NCBI GenBank assembly: GCA_013248845.1
Contig: WSQC01000044.1
Span: forward strand, 1-64,000
Direction of reading: 5' to 3'
Length of the DNA: 64,000 nucleotides
From: Passalora sequoiae
Taxonomy: Eukaryota; Ascomycota; Dothideomycetes; Mycosphaerellales; Mycosphaerellaceae
The position numbers were made by a program, and so were the translations under genes. This document shows positions 33,816-43,901 of this stretch, one piece after another; the stretch's first letter is position 1; each line of letters begins with the position of its first letter. The notes under the pieces were generated by a model, which had not been told where the DNA came from, did not search any database, and worked only from the letters and a program-made list of their open reading frames with translations.

Positions 33816-35403
33816 TTATACCTCTTTACTGTTCTCATCCGCAGCTTTGGTTCCTGCAAGCATTGCCTTTGCATCACGGATACCGGCATGGTTGCCTTCC
33901 TGGACACGCTTCAGAGTCAATGCGGCAATCAAAGCAGCACCAACGCCGGAGCCGTCTTCGGCAGCCATGATCTCGACTGGATCGTGGCCCCTACCGAGCG
34001 GCTTACCATCACGGCCCTCGGTCCAGTCGAGGATTTCCTTGAGTGCTTGTGCGCCACGTGCCTATTCACATTATCAGTATTTGGTTTCACCGCACATTAG
34101 GTGCGGCAAGAGACTTGTTTACCTTGAAGTGTGGGTATTTGTTAAACACCGAACCATCAGCACCGACATGAGCAGTCTTGTAACCCTTCTTTTTGCAGAT
34201 GGCCGAGACGCCACACGCACTAAGCCTGGCGGATCGCGTACCAATCAGCTCGGCAAGTCTCCTAATCAGCTCCAGCTCGGGCTTCTGGCAGTTGATCTTC
34301 AGCTTGTCATAGAAGAGGTCGTACGTCTCTTGCAGATTCTCGAATGGGTCATTCTCGATATCTGAGAGGAAAGAAGCGTCTAGAGAGTATGGCTTCTTGA
34401 GGGCGGAAATGTCTTGGCCCTCGAAAACCTTGACACTGGGCTTCTCATGGAGGTCGACAAGGACCAGGCGGAACAGCTCGCCAAGGTAGAGGCCGGCGAT
34501 CATTTTCTCGAAGGCCTGCTGCCCTGGTCGTGGCGAATCTTTATCGATGATGACATCGTACTGTGTTCGTGGCAGGATCTTGTGCTCGTTATCAAAGGCA
34601 CCCCACTCACAGTTGATGGCGATCTCTTGATTGGGGTCGAGTTTCATGTGTTCAAGCTTAGGTATGTCGCCAGCATGCTCCATGTACGCAGCGTTGCATC
34701 CCGTGCCGAAAATGCATCCAATCTTCATCTCGGAATCCGTGTAGGCACTAGCTATCAGGGTTCCAGTGGTGTCGTTGATGAGTGCAGTCAGCTTAATTGG
34801 CACGCCGCGCTCTTCCAGAGCGGCCTCGAATGGTGGGACAACGTCCTTGCCCTCGACTCCATCAATGTCGAAACCTTTGGTCCAGCGCTGAAGCACACCG
34901 TGGTCGATGTAGTCTTGCGTCGCTGGGTAGGAGAAAGTGAAGCCCAGAGGAAGCTTGTCTAGCTTTTCACCCTCGTGATGATACTCGATGAACTGCTGCA
35001 GACAGTCCGCGATGTATCCCCAAAGCTCATCGGCGTTGCCAGTCTTCAGCTCTTCTGGCATACGGTATTTTGACTGAATGATGTCGAATTCGCCCTTCTC
35101 TTCTGGCAAGCTGATCTCGCAGACACGCAGATTGGTACCACCCATGTCCAAAGCCAAAAAAGTTCCCTGCTCATAACCATTGGGGAAGCCCATGACCCAG
35201 GTTGGGTTCATTGGTATGCTGCCGCCCTCCTTCGACAAACCCTTGGCCAACTCCGAGATGAAGTGGTCAGTAATTGCCTTGAGCTTTGCAGTATCGACAG
35301 TGAATTGCTCTTCGAGTCGCTTGATCTCCTGCAAGAGGTCCTTTGGCATGTCCGCCATGGAGCCTCTGCGGCTGGGTTGCCGCCGCGGGCCTAGGTTGAC
35401 CAT
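33816..35403 (-). CDS. hxkA: Hexokinase (2 exons)
   Basis: Phosphorylates glucose and fructose with ATP in the cytosol, the first step of glycolysis. Exon 1 is 35403..34123 and exon 2 is 34061..33816; donor GTAAAC and acceptor AATAG join in phase 0 to give 508 residues. The N-terminus MVNLGPRRQPSRRGSMADMP is characteristic of filamentous fungal HxkA-type enzymes, and the RRGS site resembles the regulatory phosphosite of yeast Hxk2. ATP/sugar motifs: LALDMGGTNLRV, LGFTFSYPA, LINDTTGTL, FGTGCNAAY, INCEWGAFD, and HVGADGSVFNKYP near the end of exon 1. Exon 2 adds the C-terminal adenosine-side segment with MAAEDGSGVGAALIAAL. All catalytic landmarks are present, so it is catalytic rather than one of the regulatory hexokinase-like proteins. 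Confidence 0.96.
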
Positions 35404-35435
35404 CTTCGCGAAGGCTAATGCGCCGTTGGAAATTG

Positions 35436-35464
35436 GATGGACGGATGGATGGATGGATGGATGT
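35436..35464. repeat. GATG tetranucleotide microsatellite
   Basis: About seven GATG-type units (one is GACG) in the likely 5' leader of the hexokinase gene. Confidence 0.85.
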
Positions 35465-36235
35465 ATAGCAAGGCGGTCCTGGTTGAACGGATAGGAAAGG
35501 TGCTCGTGACTAGGTCGTTTTGACTGTTTAAATGGGTTTGGTTAGTGTTCGGAAAGAGCGCCAGTTACAGCTTTCTCGGTCGGGTCCTGACGAAGCAGCT
35601 TCAAGCGTAAGGCAAATGCTTGACGGGAGCGACTGTGTAGAGAATGTGTCGCGAATGTCGGTGATGGTGCAGAATACGGCTCGATCAGGGGAGTCTGGTG
35701 GTGAACTGATCCCAACCACCTGCCTGAGTGTTTCTCGTGTTCATCTTCATAACTTTTCCTTCCCGACTTCTCGTGCCCCACTTTCTGCCCCGCCTCAACG
35801 GGCAGTCGCGACAGCGTAACAGTGGCAGTCGCGGTCAATCGATACATGTACGTTGGAAGGAGTGCGAGAACGACAGCTGCTTACCTTATTGCGACTTCGC
35901 TTTCATGTGCGTCTTTGCCAGGTCAAGGAGGAAGAGAATAGCTGCCACTAGTACTTAGTAGCCTACATATGTAGTCGTCCGCGGCTCTCCCGGCCTTCCT
36001 TCTTGAACGTCAAAGAAGACATGGAAGCTCTTGCCTATGAAGTCATGGTGGACCCAGCACTGTGGAAGCCTGAGGCACTAGTTCCGGGACGAGACTAGTC
36101 TTCGGTGTAAGCGAGCTACGACATACACAGCAACCACGACGGGAGCTTGCAACGTGAGCTCTCGCCATCACGTTACCTCTACTGCATCACCACACACATA
36201 TACACTCTCTCTCCTCTACCGACGTCTCTTTCATC

Positions 36236-36275
36236 ACACAAACACACAAATACACACACACACATACACACAGTG
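36236..36275. repeat. CA dinucleotide-rich microsatellite
   Basis: Interrupted CA run in the likely 5' leader or core promoter of the ATPase inhibitor gene. Confidence 0.85.
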
Positions 36276-36325
36276 AGATTCGTCAATCCGTCGCGTCATC
36301 TCCAACGCTTACCGATCCCCCAGCA

Positions 36326-36731
36326 ATGTCTGCCATCCGCCCAATCACCCAGCTCGTCCGCAGCTCGACTCGAAGCTTCAGCGTTGCCGCGCGCAGAATG
36401 GCAGAAGGCGAGACCCGTGGTGTTGCAGGTCAACAGAACGCCTTCAACAAGAGAGAAAAGGCCAGCGAGGATCTCTACGTACGCGAAGAGGAAAAGAAGA
36501 AGCTTGAGGCATTGAAGAAGAAGATTGCCGACCAGGAAGCCCAGACCGCCAAGGATCGCGAGGTGAGAGCGAACTTATAGCCCCGGAACAGCTCCAACTC
36601 CATCGAAGAGAGCGACGTGGGACACGCTACTTTCAATCTATCTGCTGCTATCCCACGAAGTGCCATGCATCCCACATGTCTGAATGCTGATAACGATTCA
36701 GGAACTCGAGAATCTCAACAAGAAGCAATAG
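36326..36731 (+). CDS. INH1: Mitochondrial F1F0-ATPase inhibitor (IF1 family, 2 exons)
   Basis: Small matrix protein that binds F1-ATPase and blocks ATP hydrolysis when the proton gradient falls. Exon 1 is 36326..36562 and exon 2 is only 30 nt, 36702..36731; donor GTGAGA and acceptor TTCAG join KDRE to ELENLNKKQ, giving 88 residues. The first 25 or so residues form a presequence (ITQLVRSSTRSFSVAARRM). The inhibitory core is NAFNKREKASEDLYVREEE, matching the family's minimal inhibitory sequence, followed by a Lys/Glu-rich coiled coil used for dimerisation. Reading through the intron would end the protein five residues later, so the spliced form restores the expected coiled-coil end. Small size and exon of nine codons make it easy to miss. 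Confidence 0.92.
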
Positions 36732-37487
36732 GTGCGAAGAATGAAATGATGGAATAATGTGAGATTGCTCTAAACGAGTCGTGCGTGCTAGACTGACTTT
36801 GACTGAGGCATAGCCGAGGGTGAGGGCGGAACAGCTGGTTGTACATACTTAGCTCCTGACGAACGAACGAAGTCTCTGCTCGAGTTGATTTGCACGGCGC
36901 AATACCTTCTGTGGATGTTCCATGCTTGCTAACACTGTAGAGATGTTGCTGTATTGGTAGATGCAGCTACCCAGCAATGACGTTGGTCAGCAAACGATTC
37001 GACACTTATATACCATGATCTGAAGTCTGGCGGATCTGAGCCTCCGGCGCACGCGAGTACTACGGCCTCCACACGATCCAACGCAAGATTCGAACGCATG
37101 ATGACTACCGTCGGTAGCGAACGATGCGCGAACAGGTCATCGTCGGTGACCACTTCAACGATTTATTGATGAGCTGGAGAGACTAGAGGATCGCAAGATC
37201 AGGTAGTGCAGCGGTGAGATTCGAAACGTGAGGGCACTGAGATACAAGACAAGGACGGCGAGATCAAGGACAAGGCTGGGGACATGTGGAGAAGGTTCGG
37301 GCCCACTTTTGCTGCGAAGCTATTGAGGAGAGTGGTGCGCCCAATCTTCCGGCGATGGGCTCTTCAGGGCTGCTGGACACGAACATTTTTCGCCCACAGT
37401 TGTCTGCATGAGACGACCCCGCCGTGACCTCCATAATCTCCGGTCGGATGGTCCCCTGAGATTCGTCGGGACGAATACCGAAAACCG
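36732..37487. other. Intergenic, about 750 bp, no gene seen
   Basis: Between INH1 and the decayed zinc-cluster regulator. It may include the lost 5' part of that regulator, but no in-frame start codon or promoter element can be pointed to. Confidence 0.45.
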
Positions 37488-39299
37488 ACATATAAGCCAA
37501 GCCAAGCCTGCGATCAGTGTAGCAGGAGGTGCGTTCGATGCCGCACGAGTCTTGATCAAACGCAGCCATGTCAACAATGTGTCGACTATGGCGAGGAATC
37601 TACGTACGATCGACCACAGCGGAACAGAGGCGCGAAGATACGCCGACTATAGCACTCCTCTACCAATATCCCCACTCGTATTAGTCCACTTGAAGACTCT
37701 GCACGCTCCGGACCTGCGCCACTAACTGATCACAACCATGCTCCCACTGTGGACTGCTCACTGTCGGGCCAGGCCAGCGATAGTGCCACGAGCGCGCATC
37801 ATCTCAAGGACACGGCGTGGTCGCCGCCCTTGGTCATTGATAGGGCTCTTGCTTTCGACCTTGTCGAAGTCTAGTTTGAGGTCGTCTATCCAATCTTCCC
37901 ACTCTTTCATCAATCTGCTCTTCGACGACGGGCCTTGCGCGGCGAGCACATGCTGCATCGCTCCTTCTATGCCTCGGTTATAGCCATGTGTGCCTTGAGC
38001 TCTGCCAGGTGTCGAGATGACGCTCTCTTTTTGCGTCACGCAAACAGACAGTCTTTGGCTTGTCCGCCCTCTGGGGCTCTTTTCGATGCCTCTCGTTCTG
38101 CTCTCGAGCTGGAACCCTCGAAACCCGCTTGTCTGGACTATCTGCGCGCTGCCCTTATGCTCTCCGTTACAGCAACTCAACACGGTAACGCTCGATCGAT
38201 GGACTTCTTCCTCGGCATTGACCATACTTATGTCGGTTTCAGCGGTCTAGAGGACGAAGACAACTGGCCTCAAGACGTGTCTCGCATCGAGCTCCAGGAG
38301 CGCCGCCGTGTTTTCTGTTCCGCATACACCCTTGACGTCTTTATCTCCATCGTTTGGGACGGAACTGTCAGAAGTCGGGAGTGCTCGTCCAATGTGGCAT
38401 ACCCAGAATCGCTCGAGGACGAGATGCCGAACGAGCAAACAATTATGGACCCACGTCTTGCAGCAAATTCGAGTTCCCATTGGCTTCTGGGCTGGAATTT
38501 TGTCACTGACTGATATCGCCATTCTCGAGCACGCCGTCGGCGACTTGCACCGTCTGCGCAACCCTTTGAGCCGGACACCGGCAGTTTTCGGCGCGCTCGA
38601 CGATAGCAGCAGTGGCACATCATCTCGGGCGCACGTTGTCGCACACGTTGTACATTTGAAATGTACTTAGGGCTCCCCGATGAACCCAAACTCATACAGC
38701 CTATTTCTGGCGAACTCTCCAAAGATCTGTTCGGCTTTCAGGCAGCAAACATCCAAACTACCGTTCAGCTTGTACGAATGGTGTATCTGATGAATGACAA
38801 CGCTACGCTCGGAGAGAAATGTCGCATCGCGAGCGAAGTCATCGCCGGCTTCCGAAAGGTCCCTGTTGCCTTCCTCTGCGCCATCAGTACGCCGCTTCAG
38901 CACCATCTAGGCGAAACTGGAGCCATACTTGGTGTAGCGTTCAAGGACGGCATGACACACTCATCGTATCGTACGGTGAGGTATGTTGTGCTGGAGCTTG
39001 TCCGGTTGCTCGAGACGTTGGAGTCCGGACTGTGCTTCACCGGGGTTACAGGCAACAAACTTCGATGTCAAGTCCCGCGAATTGACGATTTCATGTCCAG
39101 CGAACGCCGTCACGACGCACGAACCGTTGAGGGTGTGGAAATGGCAACATTGGATAGCTCAGCCGATCTGAGTCCTTTCTTCCACTTTCCGCCAGAGCTA
39201 ATCGAGGACTGGTTCGCTGCCGAAGTATCCAACTTATGCTTTCACCAACTTTGCTTGATCACAAGACCTTTCGACTACTCTCGGGTGCTACATAACAGG
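37488..39299 (+). pseudogene. Decayed Zn2Cys6 zinc-cluster transcription factor
   Basis: The remains read along one strand in order. A zinc cluster sits at about 37506-37620: Cys pairs in ACDQCSRRCVRC and PCQQCVDYG, then TYDRPQRNRGAKIRRL. The sixth metal-binding Cys position reads Ser (EESTYD) and a basic residue has become Cys. A stop TAG follows at 37650. The same frame continues through a linker to a second TAG at 37872, then the fungal regulator middle homology region (FEVVYPIFPLFHQSALRRR, CALSSARCRDDALF, ERRRVFCSAYTLDVF). At 38506-38513 the tetramer CTGA is duplicated, which shifts the frame; homology resumes as ATCGCC... (IAILEHAVGDLHRLRNPL). A further shift near 38660 returns to the first frame (GLPDEPKLIQPISGELSK). 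So it has at least two stops, two shifts and a lost metal ligand. The end is approximate. Next to a sugar transporter, it was probably a pathway regulator. Confidence 0.8.
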
Positions 39300-39322
39300 A
39301 CAAGGAGAACGTTACAAGGCCA

Positions 39323-41258
39323 TCAAGCCCGATCGGCACCTTCTTTGTGCAAAGCAAGCTGTGCTTCCTTTTCTGAATTCCCAAAGCTCATGTCCTCTGT
39401 AGTTTCCATGTTTCTCGTTGTTATTATGTCCTTGTCCGCTTCATACGCTCTCTCCATGCTCTTGAAAAAGGGCGATTTGGTCGCGAACATAACTTCGATG
39501 GACTCGAGTGATCGCTTGGCCGTCTCCGGGTAGAACATGTACACAATCGGTATCCAGAGCAAATTAAGCCCGCCGAACAAAAAGTATGTTCGGCTCTAAG
39601 ACGAACGTTACCACGTGTCGACAGGCAGGACGAAGGAGTACCTTGAGAGATGCTTACCTTCAACGTATTGAACATGATGGGATTCACCAAAGTGGTCCAT
39701 CCAACGCCAATAGCCCAGCCAGTGACGCCGAACCCGTTACCCTGAGCCCGCAGGTCACTTGGGAAGATCTCGGTCGGTACTAGGAACGCTACGGTACCCC
39801 ACGTGGCGGCATAAACGAGGTTGAATAGGAAAAGCATGGTGACGACAGCAGGAGCCACGCTGGTCGTGATCGATGGATTGTCGATGGCGCCCTCATACAA
39901 CGAAGCTGCCTAGCGATTCATCAGCTTCTCGATACGTTGGCAACAGTAGTGACGGCTTCCGGTTACATGCGCAGGAGCAACGTACGACGATATTGACTAT
40001 CGCAAGGCCTGTTGCGCCGCCCATAAGACACCTTCGCCGGCCAACACGATCCACGATTTGCGCCGAGATGGTTGTACCAACGATACCGATGGTGTTGAGA
40101 CCGCCGGCGAGACCATTTTGTTTGACAGTCGTATAGCCCGCCTGACTGAGCAGAACGGGACTGTATGCTGTTACGGCTGTGATTCCTGTCCATGATGCCA
40201 TAATCTGCAGCCAAAGACACAGCCAGGCGCGACGGGTCAAATGCGGTGCGAGTCCCTTGTCCAGCCCGAGAAGAATCTTGGCAAATTCGATGGGAGAGCT
40301 GGGTTTGCTTTCTTGAGCCATTGTGCAGATCTCTGCAAATTCGTGTTCGACCTCTTTTGACGAACCTCCTCGAATCTTCTCAAGAACTTCTTTGGCTTCA
40401 ACGGTGCGACGTACGGAAGCGAGGAAACGTGGGGACTCTGGAAGCATCTTGATGCCTATTGCGAGGAGGAGGGCGGGAAAACACTGGAAGGCGAGCAGGA
40501 ACCTCCATCGAACCTCAGAATAGCCGTTGTCGACAAATGCGAGCCCGAATGATATCCAGTAGGCGATCGAGATCCCAAGGTAGTTCGCAATGAAGACGTA
40601 TCCCAGATATCCACCTCGGTGGTTAGCGCTCGATACTTCGGAGACCAGGGTGGGCGCGATGCCGGTCAAAGCTATGCGGGCATGTGTCAGCCCTTGCACA
40701 ACATTACGATAGTGCGCTTGTGCGCGGTAAACGTGACGTACCTCCAGTGCCGAGACCAGTGACAACTCGGGCCACTAGGATGAAAGTTGCACTCTGGGTA
40801 GCGGCCTGCAGAGCGCCGCCAACAAGAGCAAAGAGCGAGCCGTAGAACAGACCGTTGACTCGACCAATGCGATCTGCAGCCCATCCTCCCACGAAACATC
40901 CAACAATGGCGCCGAGATAGTACTGGTAGACATGGTGAGCATTCGATTACGTGCAAGCGCAAGAGCCAAAGGTACGAATGCCTACAATGCTAATGATACC
41001 GCCTTGCTTGGTCTGATTGGTCACGGTGCCATCTGCGGTGCCTATGTCGACCTCTGTGACGTATCTGGGACTGGCATTGACACCACCCATGACGCCCTGT
41101 GCATGTGATCAGTATCAAACGACGTGTAGGTATAAGTAGAGTAGAAGGAATCATACCTGGTCGTATCCTTCGAAGAAGATTGCGATGAGGCAGAATGCTT
41201 GGATCATGAGGTTCAGTTGGCGAGGCGAGAGCCTCTGCCAGACAGTGGTAAAGCCCAT
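39323..41258 (-). CDS. MFS sugar transporter, intact (6 exons)
   Basis: Major facilitator sugar porter, expected in the plasma membrane with 12 helices. Exons: 41258..41157, 41096..40986, 40922..40742, 40671..39986, 39909..39658, 39595..39323. All five introns have GT-AG ends and all phases agree, giving 534 residues. Landmarks: EGYDQ|GVMGG split by intron 1, GGWAADRIGR (loop 2-3 motif), PESPRFL, the DRVGRR loop 8-9 motif, VPTEIFPSDLRAQG and FYPETAKRSLESIE. A long charged C-terminal tail follows. Substrate cannot be read from sequence. It is the only clearly intact gene between two decayed genes and its start codon faces that of the anhydro-sugar kinase remnant across about 485 bp, suggesting former co-regulation. 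It converges on the decayed regulator. Confidence 0.92.
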
Positions 41259-41743
41259 GGCGATGATCGACGTCGTGTATGTCTGCCTAGATCTCAGGAA
41301 TGCGACTAGCTATATAGTATGCATGCATCCTAGACCAGCTATTCGCCTTCCACGTGCTCTTCTTACTAACGGCCTGGAGTCCTGGAGCTGTGGAGCTGTT
41401 ATTGGTGTCGCAAAGACTCAATTCGAGCGATTTTCCGTTCTCCCGTGGCATTTACGCGAATACCCGAATAGCCACTGCCTCTACCATATGCCCCGATCTC
41501 AGTCTCCCACCGATGATGAGCGTTTGTTCTGTGTCGCCCAGATGCCGTCTTCCACTAGTCGTCCATTTTCCAACTGGCTCAGTCTAGTGGCACTTCCTCT
41601 CGTGCGTGTAGGATGCATGTTGGACTGCCCACTGTCGCATGGCTTCACGTGGCCACCATATCACAAATGCGAGGGATAGTGCCGGCTCACAAAGCATTTC
41701 TTCCTATCTGCCACACTATTCAGCTTCCTGCTTCACATTCGAG
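41259..41743. promoter_or_regulatory. Divergent promoter region, sugar transporter and anhydro-sugar kinase remnant
   Basis: The 485 bp between the two start codons. Zinc-cluster regulators bind CGG/CCG triplets. Single triplets occur (for example at about 41370 and 41434), but I cannot point to a convincing palindromic pair. Confidence 0.4.
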
Positions 41744-43144
41744 ATGCCGGCTCCCACGCTTACGAATGGTCATAGCCAGCCGAAAGATATTGGCTGCGGG
41801 CTCGACCTGACCGTCCTCGGCCTCAACAGCGGCACGAGTATGGACTGTATTAAATGTGCGCTGTGCCGCTTCTGCCAGGCCACACGTGATTCGCCCATGC
41901 ACTTTGAGCTACTCCAAGTAGAGCAACATTCATCATGCAAAACCCCCGCGCATCGTGGCTGATCACGAAGTGATTGTAGTATCGCGAGATGCCTCTCGAG
42001 CAAAGCGTCAAGAAGAGAGTCATGAACGTGATCTTACACAATACTACTACGCTACAAGAATTGTCTGAGGTCAACGTTATCCTTGGTAAGACTTTTGCCG
42101 ATGCCGTACGAGACTTCTACATAGACAGCAGCCTTACCACAGCTGATATCGGACGTTATCGGATCGCATGGTCAAACCATCTGGTTGCTGAGCATGCCCA
42201 AGCCCGAAGCGATCAAAAGTGCCTTGACTATGGCCGAAGGCACCTTTGTCGCTTCTCGGACCGGCACCACTACCGTCGCAGACTTTCGCGTTAGTGACTA
42301 GGCTGCTGGCCGACAAGGAGCTTCATTGATTGCTTCCTTCCACCGCCTTATCCTGCACCACCCGACCAAAGTGCGAGCCTGTCAGAATATCGGAGGTATC
42401 GCCAATGTTTACTTCATCCCGCCGGACAGTCAAGGCGGCGTCGACGAATGCTTTGACTTCGATACAGGTTCTGGCAATATTTTCATCGATGCCGTCGTTC
42501 GCCATTATACTCATGGCGAGAAAAAATACAACAAGGACGGCGAAATGGGCAAGCGAGGCACCGTGAACCAAGATCTCGTGAACGAGTCTCTCAGACGTGA
42601 ATACTTCCATCTCGACCCGCCAAAGAACACCTATCGTGAGATTCTTCGAGATACGCTAGCATTTGGACTCATTCGCAAAGCTGAGCATCTTCGCATGTCC
42701 CGGGGCGATGTCGTTGCAACAGTCACGCGGATTAGCGCAGAGGCAATCGTCGATGACTACAAGACATACGCGCCCAGTCAAAGAATTGACGAGCTGTTCA
42801 TGTGTGGAGGTGGCGCGCACGAGCCCAATATTACACATCACGTTGAGAAGGCTTCCCCTCGGACCAATATATATATGCTTGACGAGGCAGGAGTACCGGG
42901 TGGCGCAAAGGAGGCAATCACTTTTGCGTGGCAGGCGATGGAACCTATAGTAGGAAGGTCAATTTCTGTTCCCGACCGTGTTGAGACCAGGCAAGAATAC
43001 GTCCTCGATAAAGTCAATCCCGGAAAGGACTACCGGGCGGTCATGCGCAGAGGCATGAATTTTGGCGGCCGTGGGGAGAGGATACAACCTGTGAAGGAAA
43101 TGTTCAACATTGTCCGTGGTAAAGTCTTTGATAACAAGTGGTGA
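41744..43144 (+). pseudogene. Broken 1,6-anhydro-sugar kinase (levoglucosan kinase / AnmK family)
   Basis: Enzymes of this family cleave a 1,6-anhydro bond and phosphorylate the sugar: bacterial AnmK acts on anhydro-N-acetylmuramic acid, the yeast homologue on levoglucosan. Exon 1 is 41744..41917 (VLGLNSGTSMD...), intron 41918..41979 (GTAGAG...TTGTAG), then exon 2 from 41980 (YREMPLEQSVKKRVMN). At 42151 one extra G shifts the frame between TTADI and DVIGSHGQTIW. A TAG at 42299-42301 interrupts VSD-AAGRQG, where the family suggests Gln, so CAG to TAG. From there the frame is open to 43144 (VRACQNIGGIANVYF, FDFDTGSGNIFIDAVVRHY, CGGGAHEPNI, GVPGGAKEAITFAW). The ATP-side motif reads GTSMDCIKCALC rather than the usual GTSMDGID. 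The unbroken length would be near 445 residues, closer to levoglucosan kinase than to the roughly 370 of bacterial AnmK. Confidence 0.82.
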
Positions 43145-43901
43145 TCGGTCGGCAGAAAGGCACAACAGCCCGCGGCATCTTTGCGGCGTCATTACGGTCA
43201 TTCACTTACCCACCCACGCCAAGACCGTGCATAAGCCAGGACAAATCCTGTAGCACGAGATGCAAAACATACAACACCCAGGATTCCCGTACGGTCACCC
43301 ACTACAGTACTGACCGGGCAGTATCAAGCTTGACTTCAGCAGAACGAACGGGATGCAGTATTTTCTTGACCTTATGGTTGTATGTGGCAGACTTAGTCTC
43401 TGTTGTGATAATATCACTACCGTGATGGAGAGCATTCGACTGTATCAGACAACCTTTCACAAGCCATCAATGGCCTACACTCATCGGAAGCCAGATAATA
43501 AGTTAGCCGGCGAGGTTTCCAGATTCTGTAGTCGTATGCCATTGCTGAGTATGCCCAGCTCAACACGATGCCTGATCGATCAGCATGACCTAACGATCGA
43601 GCAGCGAACTAGCCTGCTGAGACTTCGATTCATTATTTCCACGATGTTATCATCATGTCCTAATGCGCCGAGTGTCACAGCCTCAGGGTCACAGATCATG
43701 CACACCCGTCCTGGCAATCCTCTGGCCCTGACTCGCAGGCAAACTCATCCTGCGAGGACCATACAACCCATGCGTGCATAGTGGCAGCTGGGGTGTTATG
43801 ACCCACAGAACGCCTTCCAAATCGTACACTCCATAGATCCAAGACCACTTTGCCAGGAAGCACTGCTAGAACAGAGAGTACTAGCTCCCGGTTCTCAGCT
43901 A
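43145..43901. other. Intergenic, about 760 bp
   Basis: Between the kinase remnant and the next decayed gene. No gene supported. Confidence 0.4.

Larger units (their letters stand above)
35404..36325. promoter_or_regulatory. Bidirectional promoter region hexokinase/ATPase inhibitor
   Basis: The 922 bp between divergent start codons. It holds a GATG tetranucleotide run (about 35436-35464) 33 bp upstream of the hexokinase ATG and a CA-rich run (36236-36275) about 50 bp upstream of the inhibitor gene's ATG. No gene is supported in between. Confidence 0.5.

Noticed and set aside
37264..38225. Minus-strand open frames opposite the decayed regulator
   Set aside because: They are shadows of the zinc-cluster gene; the plus strand carries the recognisable motifs.
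38661..39533. 290-codon open frame taken as an intact gene
   Set aside because: The first two thirds are the C-terminal part of the decayed zinc-cluster regulator; the last third is antisense to the sugar transporter exon.
41918..41979. Third lesion in the kinase remnant (stop and frame change at the end of the first open frame)
   Set aside because: A GT-AG intron of 62 nt here restores the frame and the family sequence exactly, so this is a normal intron and not damage.
42326..43144. 272-codon frame taken as a complete anhydro-sugar kinase
   Set aside because: It lacks the N-terminal ATP-binding lobe, which lies upstream in a shifted frame and beyond an in-frame TAG. It is the 3' part of a pseudogene.
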